Below are positions 11,522 through 22,400 of a DNA stretch of 64,000 nt, piece after piece. Numbering within the stretch: the first letter of the stretch is position 1; each line of letters begins with the position of its first letter. Both the position numbers and the translations under genes were made by a program. Source of the DNA: Microbotryum silenes-acaulis (taxonomy: Eukaryota > Basidiomycota > Microbotryomycetes > Microbotryales > Microbotryaceae); assembly GCA_003665825.1 (NCBI GenBank), contig QPFY01000002.1, positions 1,240,001 through 1,304,000 on the forward strand, given 5' to 3'. The notes below the pieces were generated by a model, which had not been told where the DNA came from, did no database searches, and saw nothing but the letters and a program-made list of their open reading frames with translations.

Positions 11522-12653
11522 AGTTTGACTGGAAGAACAGGGACTTGATATCAGCTCCTATAAAATGGCAACCCATCACGCGATACACCAATTTGTACTA
11601 TGGCGAACGGTTCGTGAAACCGACGACGACGGCCAAAGTGGGGACTCGACGACGGTGGTGACGTCGGATCCGAGGTTGTGAGACACTCACAGCAACATGA
11701 CCGCTTCTTGGGCATCGAGAACTGGTGGAAGCCCCTTTCTTCGCACGACATGCTTGCACGTCCCAAGTCTGATCAACGCCTAAACCCCGGGACGCCGAGA
11801 GTTGAGGTGGAAGACGACTTGGAGGCGATGCACGAACGGGCCGTTTCGCAAAAGTCTTAGCTGATCGGGCGCGTCGTCGGGACGCTAATACCAATCGCGT
11901 TCGAGATGCGCGCTAAGGCCAATTGAAATTTCCAACGCGAGAATATGCGGGCGCTTGGTCGCTCGTCGAGCGTCTCGTGTCGGCCAAGTTGGCCGTAATA
12001 CGACGAGCAGTCTCCGACTGAACGACGTTTGTGCCGAACTCAGTTGATGAATATAACGCGCCCCCGGAGGGGGCGACGGGTCCCTGAACCTCTGACGGAG
12101 TAACACCGACTGACAGCGTCAGCTAGTATTACTAAGAACGTGCCATGGATCGGGTATGCAGCACCGAGTTCCCGAGTCAGTTCGGTTCACATGAATGAGG
12201 CGTGTAAATGTGCCAAACGTTAATGAACATTGCAGACAACGAGATCGAGCCAGAGCCGGGGTGTAAATGCATAAGTTGAGATCACTCGACATCGCCCATG
12301 TCACAGTCCGCCTGGACGAGTTTGTGTTCGCATCATGTGGTCGTCAGCGCCGGGGACCCACATCGCGCGCTCACCGAAGTCAGCTATAAGAAGTGGTTTC
12401 AGTTGACGTTGAGAGATCGGGACTTCCGGGAGCGACTTGGGCGGGAGACGGCCTGGCTAGGCGTGGTGAATGTGTCCACCGCTGGGAGACATGGGAATCA
12501 AATGGCATGGAGTGTCGGTATTCCCCCACAGATCTTTCACAGTGGGAAGAGCGTCCCAACCCACGATTAGATGACTTTTTGTCGTTGGCCTAAACGGTAT
12601 CTGCTTGGTCGAGAAACTCGTCCTTGATGCGCCCAAGGCTGTGAGATACCTCG
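11522..12653. other. gene-poor stretch before the Helitron remnant
   Basis: About 1.1 kb. The 5' region of the small minus-strand gene lies near 11520-11750. Two plus-strand frames around 12298-12593 lack ORF-wide homology cues and splice context. I see no convincing gene here, and no helicase motifs that would complete the neighbouring Helitron remnant. Confidence 0.45.
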
Positions 12654-13390
12654 TCATCGCAACGGTGAGTGTAAATCTGCCAGGTTGACGGTGACGAAGA
12701 GGGTGTACATACCGAACGCGTTGACGTATCCGCGGATCTCATTCCTCATGTCGAGCATCTGCGCAGTTGTGCCGTGAATTTTGTCTCCGACACTTTGCAA
12801 TTCCGTCAGAATACGGTTGATATGCTTCTCTGCTTCTGTTGTTGCCTTGTATCTTTTCGTGTCCTTGGTTTTTTTGATCATTTCGGACACAACATCCATG
12901 TCGATTTCGAGCAGTGCTGCTGCGATTCGAGCCACCTTCTCTTTGGGGACCCGACAAGCGAGTTGGCGAAACACTTCTCGTCGGCGGAGCATGTTCGAGA
13001 CGACGAATGGGAAAGACGGGTCGCATCGAAATCGCTGTCGTATAGATTGAGCAAATGTTTGACTTGCTCTTCCAGAGAAATCTTGAGGTCGCGCTCGACA
13101 CAGAAACCGACGAGACCAAATGGATCGAGGTGTGGCCACAGCTTTGAGAGCACGAGCTCGTCCGAAGGTTCCCACAAAGGGGCGTCGCCTGTCGGAATGA
13201 CATAGGTGGGCTTGTCCTGGTTGAGATAACGGAGAGCTTTTTCAAAGAGCAGCCATGAGTGAATTAGTTCGTCGGTAGGGGGTGGCGGCACATGTGCGTG
13301 TTCGAATACTGGTTCATCAGAGTCGTTATGCGTTGTTGCGCAGCCTTCAAAGAGCGATGATGTTGGTTCCACTGTCTCTGCGGTCACCAC
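12654..13390 (-). pseudogene. Helitron_like_N domain, frameshifted
   Basis: One minus-strand frame (13390 downwards) reads through PTGDAPLWEPSDELVLSKLW and ISLEEQVKHLLNLYDSDF. A second frame, shifted by one base, carries on with RFRCDPSFPFVVSNMLRRRE and onwards to 12654. The two halves are adjacent in the protein family. The switch falls around 13035-13045 with no room for an intron, so a 1-nt indel (or a sequencing error) has broken the gene. The product would stop before the replication initiator motif. Confidence 0.75.
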
Positions 13391-13521
13391 TATTGTTGCT
13401 TGGGGGTGATCCGCTATGTATCTCGCTTATATAAATCTGAACGACACTTCAGTCAGTCTTCAATGCGAGAGCGAATGAAGAGAGAAAGAGACGAAGTGTC
13501 GCCCAAGTGCTAAACAATCTG

Positions 13522-15341
13522 CTAGATATGCCCCGCCTCCCCAATTAGATGGCGGGCCCAATTAACTGCAGCCAGGGTAAGATGGCGATCCCAGTCGAGT
13601 AGAAACATCCTGCCATTCTTCCATTTAGTCATATCTTCAGAGTCAAGAACAAGCCAACCCTCCAAATCCAATACCGTCCTTCCTTCGTCTTCGAACTCGG
13701 ATCCTAATGTAGAGACTTGTCGTTGACAACCACATTCGCCAAAACTACGTCGGGCACGAGACAGTCTCCATCCGCGATTTGTCGATCCGATACTTGGGGA
13801 GCAACCCAGACGGAAGCCGAAGTCGAAGTGGAAGCTGAAACCGCCGTAGAAGCTGGAGAGGTCGGGTTGAGCGCACCCGGGCCGGAACTGCGTCGAACGA
13901 GCTGTGCAATCGCCATCAAAGGAGACGGCAGAGTGCGCCGAATTCTTGCTTTCGTTGATCAACCACCTGAGCATCTTTTGGATCCGACTCTGCTTCACGA
14001 TCATGGGTCGACACTTGTCCAGCTCCGCAAGGTTGGGGCTCCCTCCGCAGAATGCACACACTGTCAGCGAGTTCCTCGACTGACATGGGCAGTACGTCGG
14101 TGAACGAAGCGGTGTTTTGGCTGAAGATGAGGGTGTTTCCGCGCGTAAGTTCTTGTTGAGCTTTCGGGATATCCGAAACGAGTTAGCTTGTACACGATCT
14201 TGTAGGCTCTGGCGCGCGCAGTGACGAGGTGCTCAAGCTGACTCGCGTTGGAGAAGCAATCTCGGACATCAGCGGGGACGTGATCCAGTGCGCGATAAAA
14301 TCCGTTGCTCAACGACCGAGGGGGCTTAGTCGGTGGCCCTGTGGTAGGGAACAACCGTTTGAAGCAGTCTGGACAGAGTGAGCACTGAAGCGTGTTGTTC
14401 GTGGGCGAGTACGCGATCTGATCGATTAAAGAGTCGCTCGGTCGATGGAGACGTCGGGGATGGATGAGCGCGCCCCGTCAAGCTGAAAAATCGTAAGAAG
14501 TCGGTGGTCGGAGGTCCGTCCGTAACGTAGAGTTGGTTAATACCTTCCAAATCCCTGATTCTTCACGCTTCATGTCGTCTTCAGGCACCCATCGTACGTT
14601 ATGTCCGAAGACTCTCTCGGAACACACGAGGGAGCAGAAGAGACGGAATCGAGCCTCGGTGAAGTAGTCATTCCATTCAGAACGAATCTGAGTCTTCAAC
14701 TGATCGGATGCTGGCGCATAATGCGATGTCACTCTAGGGGGTCGTTCGGGTTCGGGTTCGGGTTCGGGTTCGGGTTCGGGCAGCAGGGGTGGACGTCTGT
14801 GCATCTTTCGTTTGGAGTTATACGGTGAGACCTTCTCCCGATTCTTCTGGATTTCCTCGTTCACTTCGGCTTGAAGCACGTTGAAAGGTTTTGATACGTA
14901 TGCTCTGTACTCGGGGAAGCAATGACGACGTGGCGGAGTCACGGGACTCGCCGCTTGTTGCCTTCTGAAAACATAGTACCCATTTGAACAAGCATTACAG
15001 TGGGGATCGCACGACCAAAGGAGCGCTTGTAGGGATAGCTCTTTCGCAAGCGGATTCCTCCTGGAGTATCCTTCCACGTGGTGCGCCCGAAAAGGCTCCT
15101 TCAGGAGATCCATGCTGAAGTTGATGCTGCTGCACACGAGCTTCCCAAGACTGCGTTTGACAACCACATCATCGAGTGCTGACACTGGACTGTTGCGTAA
15201 GAGCGAACAGGAATACACATACTGCGCTTGATCGGTGCGGCGGGAGGATCGGCTGTCGCTAGGGTGGACGCGAGGCTTAACACGTTGCCAAGATTCGAGC
15301 GTTGTGCAGTGGGCTGACCTCGATGGTGCGGAGGTGTACAA
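13522..15341 (-). pseudogene. Helitron protein N-terminal region, frame-broken
   Basis: The upstream half of the same element. Family-like blocks are distributed over at least two frames. At about 14055-14065 the frame carrying LPMSVEELADSVC stops matching, and the neighbouring frame continues with the expected CAFCGGSPNLAELDKCRPM. Beyond about 13960 towards 13522 the frame stays open but I no longer recognise the family. Interpreted as a decayed relic. Confidence 0.65.
14746..14780 (+). repeat. GGGTTC hexanucleotide repeat inside the Helitron remnant
   Basis: About five and a half copies of a six-base unit. On the minus strand they encode an alternating Glu-Pro run in the Helitron N-terminal frame. 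Confidence 0.85.
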
Positions 15342-17176
15342 GATCAGAAAGCAGTGACATGACGGCGGTTGTGTGATAGCCTGTCTTAGAGATGCGAGGA
15401 AACTCGGTCCAAGTTAGAACAAGGCAGTACAGAGAGACGGAAAGGAGAGGGCCGGGCGGTGGCAACTTGCCAGCGGAGGCCAGCCTGAGTGCGCTAGCTT
15501 GCGCTTGTCTGCGCTAGTAGTGCGCTCTGGCGCGGGGACTCGGGGAGGCTGATGACGCCCAAGCTGTGCGCTGAGTGCGCCGACCCGGCGGGTTAGCAAC
15601 CGGGCTGGTGGCCACTGGCCATTGAGAATTAATGATCAGCGCGCTGAGCCGGGGTCCTCCTATCCGGGGGAGCATTGTTCAAACCGATCGGCGCTGAACT
15701 CGGGCTCCCCTATTGCGCTCTTAGGCAGGGTCCTCCTCTCCGGGGTAGCATTGTTCGCACCAATCGGCGCTGAAATGGGCTCTCCTATGGGACTTAAACA
15801 GCCACGCGCGTGCGGGGTATTTCGGCCATTTCGTCCAATAAAATCTCAGAAGTGCACCATTTTCGAGGCTGGGACCCCCCCATTTTTGAAAACGAAACCT
15901 TCAGCTCTAACGAGCTTCAGGGATAGATATTGAATATATAATAAATGGCTTGGTTTGGGCTTGGGGGCGAATTTCCCCACGACACGGCCCCGCGAAGAAA
16001 CCGGCGGGGCAGCGCAAGCAAGGGGAGGCAAACCGGGGAGGCGGGCGGGAAAGCAAAAATTTCTGAAGTTTCGAGCGAGCAACAGGCGATGTTGCGAGCG
16101 AGAACAGTTGGTTCTAGCAAGGGGGAATGATTCACACCGCACTCGCCTTTCGACTCGCTCGGCGCGCCCGTTGGTCGCCTTTGGCAACCGGCCAAGAGGA
16201 AAAACGGCGCTCTCGCAGCCAGGACGGTCGACCGCTTGTCTTTCCTCCATCTTCACCACCCTGCTCTGTCTCGCCGATTCGATCCTTTGCACGCTCCTCG
16301 TCCTTTCAAGCACTAAATCGATTCATACAATCTCGATCGCTTGTGAATATGACTCGCAATCGTCCACTACCTCGCCTGTGCCGCTCAGGGGCGATCATCT
16401 GTGCGAGTCTTTTCCTTGCCTTCTTCCAACACCCGGCGGCGCCTCCTGAGCACCGTGCTATCGCCTCTCTCTGTACAACAATGCAAACATGAGTCCTAGT
16501 GCTCGGCTTCCCTACTTACGACCTACATCACCTCCGTTCTTCAGTTCCTACCCGAACTTTTTCTCCCGCTTTTCCTTACTTCCCCACTCCCTCAAACAAG
16601 CCCCTTCTTATCATGTCACCCGACGCTCTGTTATTACATCAACGATGTTTCAACAAAGAATGGTCGATGCGACGGGAAGGAACGGGCAGACGTTCAACCC
16701 AACGTCTGAACGCGCCAGGCGGGTTTCGACCCCTCTGGATTGCCTGGACGGACGTCCCTCGATCTTTGTGATGAGCTTACTACTCGGACTTCCTTTGTTA
16801 CCCTTTTTCGGGGTAACTCTTGGAGCGGATCGAGGGGACACGTTTTTCTTAAGTTTGCTTCCCTGAGTTGTTGATGTGCAATTCTACTCGGAATCCACTG
16901 TCTAGTGCTTGAGCTCCTCGTGGCTTTATGATAGGAATTGGCTTGATAATCTTGCCGAGACACACAATTCGACCAGCTCTGTCGACCCCATCATGGCTCG
17001 AGAACATCATAGCTCGATAAGACGGTGAAAGCAGGGCGAACGCCTCGACGAGAAAGAAACACCGAGCTGGCTTCCGGTAAAGCCTTGTACTTAGGCTTGA
17101 CCCCAAAAATAGCATCGCCCAAAAGTTACAACATGATGCCATACCCTACTGAAACCCCGAACCAACCGTCCTCGAC
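15342..17176. other. 1.8 kb gene-poor region
   Basis: Contains the tandem repeat at 15651-15788. Several open frames of 90-165 codons lie on both strands (for example plus 15955-16449, 16127-16492 and 16489-16866), but they overlap each other, are Arg/Ser/Pro-biased and have no motif or splice support. A small gene could be hidden here; I cannot support one. Confidence 0.4.
15651..15788 (+). repeat. two-copy imperfect tandem repeat, ~76 bp period
   Basis: Copy 1 is at 15651-15713 and copy 2 at 15727-15788. They share the cores GGGTCCTCCT, AGCATTGTTC and ATCGGCGCTGAA in the same order and spacing, with scattered differences. No reading frame is maintained. Confidence 0.85.
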
Positions 17177-17685
17177 TCAATCCCACATCTGCTTGACCTT
17201 GTTCTTGCGCTCCTTCTTCCCCTCGACGGACTGCTTGCGCTTCTCCAACTTTTGCGACCTCTCCATCCCCGCGATCTTGGCTTTGGCTTGTCGCTTCAAC
17301 GCTGTCGAGGACTTGACGCGTTTAGATTTGGTTTTTGGTTCGGCGGCGGGGGCGACGTGAGGTCTCGTGACTGGGAAAGAGGGCCGGGAAGAGGGGAGGG
17401 TGAGCCGAGGTGATTCGGTCGTGAGGAGGGGGCTGTGCGTAAGGACGTACCTGCGAGAGATTCTTCCTTCTTGTCCTCGGACAAGGCTACCTGTTCGATC
17501 GGTTCTTGCCTTGCGACCGAGCCTGTTGCGTGGTAAGCGGTTGATCGTCCAGGTCATCGATCCGTTCCAGTTGATTGAGCACCAAGGGCAAAAGGGGAGC
17601 CATGAGTGAGTGCGAGCCACGTGATGGAGGTACGATGGCGTATCCAAGGCGCTGACTTACGTTTATCGTTCTTGACTGGTCCCAT
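17177..17685 (-). CDS. small lysine-rich protein, possibly nucleolar
   Basis: Three exons (17685-17661, 17522-17451, 17370-17177) join in phase 1 at both junctions and give 96 aa. It begins MGPVKNDKRSVARQE. An acidic/lysine stretch (ALSEDKKEES) and a strongly basic second half follow, with KSKRVKSSTALKRQ and QSVEGKKERKNKVKQMWD at the C-terminus. The second half should form a charged helix. It looks like small ribosome-assembly or nucleolar proteins, but I cannot name a family. Clean donors (GTAAGT, GTACGT) and matched phases make the gene itself credible. Divergent from the next gene. Confidence 0.65.
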
Positions 17686-18098
17686 CGTTGCTGTAAACTT
17701 GAGCTGTGAGGTGGAGGGAAGGAGATGCAGCTGAGAATGATCGTGGCGCGAGCTGGGGTGCCGTCTGCGAAAGATGATCGGGCCCCTAATCGAGCTCGGA
17801 TAATAGCCGCTGCAGTCTCTCCCTGGGCTAGATTCTGATCCCCTGTGAATTCTTCCTGGTGGAATAGAACTAGCTAAAACAAAGAAGTGTTGTCTTGATG
17901 CCAAGCTTCGGGCTACAAACACTCCAATAATTCCGACGAAGCGACCCGTTGGCGCACGGACCGCCTCGGCTATCGTCCTCGTTCGAGCTGGGTACGTCAC
18001 CGTCCGATTCGTCGCGCTCTATCTACTTTAGCCTTTCCTCCACACCCTCACCTACACCTGCTCCCGGACCCGCTCCCACAATTCAGCTATCTACAACA
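17686..18098. other. divergent promoter region, small basic gene / ADC-like gene
   Basis: About 410 bp between two divergent genes. The plus-strand frame of the next gene stays open upstream from about 17949, but contains no ATG before 18099. No other feature seen. Confidence 0.45.
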
Positions 18099-19110
18099 AT
18101 GTTGGCAACTTTCATCGCCTCCCGCATCACAGGCACCTACAGCTTCCTCTTCGTACCCCTGCTCCTCCCCACTTCCTACGTCGAAGCGATCCTACCTCCG
18201 CACCTCCAGCTCCTCCCTAACGACGAGAACGACGCCCCGTCCACCTCGACTTCCAAATCAACTACTTCGAAGCGACCTTCGACTCCAGCGGGGTATGCAT
18301 GGGTCGTTGTGGTGGCTGGAGAACAGAAGGGAACGGGGATGAGTGTGCCTGGTGGGAGATCCACTTTCTTCGTGAGTATCGCTTGAACTCGACCTAGACT
18401 CGGCCGCGCGAACTTCAATTATCTATCACACAAGCGCTGAAATCCTCGATCACGAACGCTATGGTAGGAAGCCAAACTTGAAATTCCTTACGTCGGCCTC
18501 GTCGATGCTCCATCCTCAACTTCCACCCCACCGAAGTTGACGCACAAGCAAACCCTTCTCTTCTCCTCTTGGAGCATGGCCTTGTCCTCCGATAGAATCA
18601 CCGGACTGAGATCGCATCATGCTAGATTCCAAGTGGAGGAGGAAAAGCATGGGGTTATGAGAGATTATGATGTCACGGACTGGATGAAGTTGGAACGGAG
18701 GGAATCGGAGGCGGAGGCGGCGGGAGGGATTGAGCTTCCTAAGTGGGGAGAGGATGTGGTCAGGGAGGAGATCACAGGGTGGTGGGTCGGTGAAAGGACG
18801 GGTGCGATTGCTACGAGAGTGAGTGAGGCCTCTTCTTCGTGTGATGAGCTACTTCTACTCTGTAACGTCTTGATTACCCCTCCTGCAGTTCACGATGGAT
18901 CCGAACCACCCTCCGACCCGACTCGAGCGGATCAAAGTCCAACTCAACCTAGCCCAATTTGCTCACCAATCGATTGAACAAGTCCGAGCACACTTCACAG
19001 CAAAGGACGCAAACAAGATTGATGGTCAAGGATGGTACGAAGTCGAAGCGAGCGGGTGGCAATGCGAGGAAAGGACGACGATGAAGGCGACTCGACTGGC
19101 CGAATTGTGA
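18099..19110 (+). CDS. acetoacetate decarboxylase-like fold protein (tentative)
   Basis: Three exons (18099-18371, 18468-18818, 18889-19110), all phase 0, give 281 aa. After MLATFIASRITGTYSF, a hydrophobic stretch leads into SYVEAILPPHLQLLP. YAWVVVVAGEQ, GRSTFFEAKLEIPYVGLV and a substrate-pocket-like region containing WSMALSSDRITGLR follow. This ordering resembles fungal proteins of the acetoacetate decarboxylase-like superfamily, where members act on small keto-acids or are uncharacterised. I cannot see a convincing catalytic lysine. The N-terminal hydrophobic part could also be a signal peptide. Gene structure is confident, the family call is not. Confidence 0.6.
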
Positions 19111-19421
19111 AGCTGCTCGGAGCTTTGTTGGCGAGTCCGCTCGTTTCTCTCTCAATAGCTAGTGTATGACTTGCCCAGGATCCACAAAAAAATGCACTAA
19201 ATTCAACAAGGTGGATTTGAGGACCCCTGTTCCGATCCGCCATCATATTGAGCTTCGACTACCCAAGACCAAGAAACGAATGATCCAACACACGAAGAGA
19301 GATGAGCGAGAGACGAACCCCACAGAGCGAAAAGCATATATGTTGGTGCCGATGACCCCCGAAAAAAGGCAGAAGGTAAACTTCAAGAAACACCGCGGGA
19401 AAAAAAGCCACCAAAGCCCTA
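19111..19421. other. convergent 3' region
   Basis: Roughly 310 bp between the stop codons of two convergent genes. A plus-strand frame at 19166-19591 mostly overlaps the last exon of the minus-strand RA-PH gene and is read as a shadow. Confidence 0.5.
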
Positions 19422-22400
19422 CTACCTCTCATCCACATCCAACAACGTATTCCGGTTCTGATTCTGATCATTCGCCTTCAACCATGTTGCCCTCGCCTGG
19501 GGGTTCATCGAAGCCCAAGTCATTGCGTCCGGTCGGGGAGACGACGAGAAGCTTGAGGAAGAATGAAGGCCTGGAGGACTCCTGGGGCTGATCGACATTT
19601 TCGAATTGGTTGAACTGGAGAGGGAAGGAGGGACGACGGCCAGAATGGGAGGGACGGGTCGGTAGGACGAGGATCTGGTGGCTGATAAGGGGGTCATGGG
19701 GGGGCGTCCGGCGAGGGGAGAGCGGGGGATCGGGGCTACGGGCAGAGAAACGTTCTGGCGCTCGAACACGTTCTGTAGGGTCATTGAATGTGTTAAGTCA
19801 GAAATCCTGGCTCCTTCACTTCTCGAAGGAAGGGGCCAGCACTCACTCGTGCCTCAGTGATGGTCTTCATCCACATCGCCAACTCATCGTTCGTCTTGAC
19901 GCTCACGAAATGGCAATACTCAGCCTCATCCTCAAACTGCGCACGAGGCAGCTTGGACTTGAGAGCAAAGCAGAAAGGTTTCGGGGCTTTTTTCGCTTGC
20001 GATGTTGGGGACATGACGTAAAAGATTTCGGAGGTCGCGAGGCGGCAGAGGAGGGAGGAGTCTTTGGCTTTCTCGGACTTGGCGTGCGTGACGTTGCCGT
20101 CACGGACTTCGATGTAGCGCTTTGTCCACTTGCGATTGGTGAGCTCGAGTTGAACAGTGTCCCCCCGAGGTACAAGCGGTTGAGGTCGGAGCTAATAAAC
20201 AAGGAGGAAAACGGCTGGTCAGCTCCTGTGGACGCGATGCGCTGCGGATGGCACGACAAAACTCACACTAGGGGAAAGGAGAGGCCACAGCGTACTCCGT
20301 CTTACACACAAGTAGTTGGACTCATGTTCCCACGTCTTGAGCACGTCCGCAACTAACTCGTACTCGCGGACAGGTCGCTCGAGGCCCAATTGTTTGCACA
20401 CCTCCCAAAGGGAGAACCCTCCTTCCATATCACTGCCCGAAGCGAGCAAGCCTTGGCAACGCGCCGTCTCGACGATCTCACCGCATGGCGTCATGGGGCC
20501 GCATTGGACGATGATGTGCATCTGCAAGTCGTCGCGGATGTAGATGCGATGTTCTTTGACAGGCCCGGCACTGGGACCGGCGCGGACGACGGTCGTAGAA
20601 CCCGAAGCGGCATTCACCGATCGGGATAGGGATGAAGGCGCGACCTTGCGCTCGCCTTCCGCAAGGCGTGCAGTTGGGCGCAGGATGCTCGAAGAAGACG
20701 GCGACGATGCATTTCGGCTACTCACGTCGCTGCCTCGACGAATCATCGGAGGTGTCGCGGTTTCGGCGCGGATGACCGAAGGTGATCGAGCTCGGGCTTG
20801 AGACCCGACGACGGCCAACTTGAAAGAAACGCCTTGTTCAGTGTCGATCGAGAGCGCGGGGTGAACGTGGTCCGAAGGTGCCAAAGCCGAGGAGTTCGAG
20901 TCAACGGGCAAGACCAAAGCTTCCTCATCTAGAGCCACTGTCGGGCTGGTAGGCGAGTCAAATTCCAAGGACGAATCCGCCACCAGAGGGTCAAGCGGAG
21001 TCGAGCATGGACGAACGATGCCAGCAGAGTTGCGACGTTCGACGGCCTCGTCGGTCTGCGGGAGTAGGGAGTGGCCAATCGTCTCGGTCGCGACGACATC
21101 TTCCTGCGGTAAAGTAAGCAAGGTCCGTGCGGAGTTCTCCTCGGGTGGCTGCGAGTCGTCCCCTCGGACAGAAGCTTGAAGGGATTTTTGCGCCGAGAGT
21201 GCACCGGGGAAGTCGCCTAGGGGTTGGTCGTCCTCATCACTGTCAGCGTCGAGCACCACGAGGGCATTCTCCTCCGCTGGCTCAACGATGGCGGCACCGT
21301 CGACGTGGGCCGGAGCGAGGACGAGCTCCGGCGTCAGAGTGTTGCTCTTCTCAACCTTGGAGAATCGGAGAGGCGACGTCAACGGTTCCATGTCGGTTTC
21401 CTCAACTGAAGGAGTCGAAGAGCGAGTTGCGGGAGTCGTAACCTGATCATCGAGTCCGTCCGATCCACCGTCGGCCGCCAAAGTAGACGCAGACGCTACG
21501 ACGGGGAAGACATTGTTACTAGTGGCGAAAATTGACGAGGAGCGTGCGGGCGCTTTGACCATGTCGGCGCGCGAACTGGGCGACGTATCGAGGAACGCCG
21601 CGAGCGACAGCTTGTCCGAGTTGAGCGTCGTGGTCGGGCTCGGAGTGGCACCTTCTCGCGCTTGGGTGAACTCGGCTGGGTTCGGGGTAGAGGATCCGCT
21701 GTCGTCGGACAACTCGGCTTCTGTTACGGTGGACACCTTCGAGTCAATCGTTACGGGAAGCGTCGGTTCGACGTCGCTGAGCGCAGGTGATGTCAGAGCA
21801 GGCGACGAGAGAGCCGTTGAGAACATCTCAACGTCCTCGGACCTGCTCAACTCGGGTGCATTGAGCTGCGTAGGGCTGCGCGGCACATCCTCGCTGAACC
21901 TTGTCATCGTTGGTGGAGCCGAGAGCGGCAGTCTGAGCGTGGGGACGGGGGGTACGTCCTCTTTGCGACCGAAGATCTGGGGTAGGTACATCGACAGACG
22001 CTTGTGGGAAGCAGAGTTACGGAGACCCTTGGGTGCCTGCTCGACGCGGACGGGGGTCGAGACGGGCAAGGCCGGGACAGGCTTTTCGACCGGGTTGGGA
22101 GTGGGCAGGTTGTCCTTGGCGATCGGCGCCGGGGCGGTGTCGTTGGCAATCGCAACAGAGGAGGGCTCCAGCTCAATGACAATGCTGGCCGGAAGAGGGG
22201 CGAGGACGGGGACGGGAACAGGCTCGGCCTGCGCCTGAGTCGAAGCGACCTTGGAGAGCTTCGAGGTCGAAAACGACTTGCGCAGCAAGCGAACAATCGG
22301 TATCGATCCACCGCTGGTGCGTGTCTTTGCGGGAGCCAGGTTCATCTCACTCTTCATCCTGCGCATCAAGGAAAAGCCTCGGCGAGCGGGGACAGCCGTA

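Larger units (their letters stand above)
12654..15341 (-). mobile_element. truncated Helitron (rolling-circle transposon) remnant
   Basis: The minus strand carries, in order, the N-terminal part of a fungal Helitron protein. From about 15340 comes a Cys-rich start with CDPHCNACSNGYYVF, then a Glu-Pro repeat, then EWNDYFTEARFRLFCSLVCS. Around 14390-14180 is CSLCPDCFKRLF plus a SQLEHLVTARARAY block. Around 14140-13940 are GNTLIFSQNTASFTDVLP and MIVKQSRIQKMLRWLINES. From 13390 to 12654 is the Helitron_like_N core ending TLFVTVNLADLHSPLR. This block order is characteristic of basidiomycete Helitron proteins. The Rep HUH motif, helicase and 3' terminus are absent, so the copy is truncated near 12650. 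At least two frame breaks lie inside it. I did not find convincing 5' TC or 3' CTRR termini. Confidence 0.8.

Noticed and set aside
12298..12593. Plus-strand frames of 66-90 codons near the Helitron remnant
   Set aside because: Short, overlapping in two frames, no recognisable motif or splice context.
15651..15788. CRISPR-like repeat
   Set aside because: Only two diverged copies with about 14 bp between them, in a eukaryotic genome; not an array.
15955..16866. Overlapping plus-strand frames of 90-165 codons
   Set aside because: Arg/Ser/Pro-biased, mutually overlapping, no motif and no consistent splice phases.
19166..19591. Plus-strand 141-codon frame
   Set aside because: Mostly antisense to the last exon of the RA-PH gene, whose reading is supported by splice phase.
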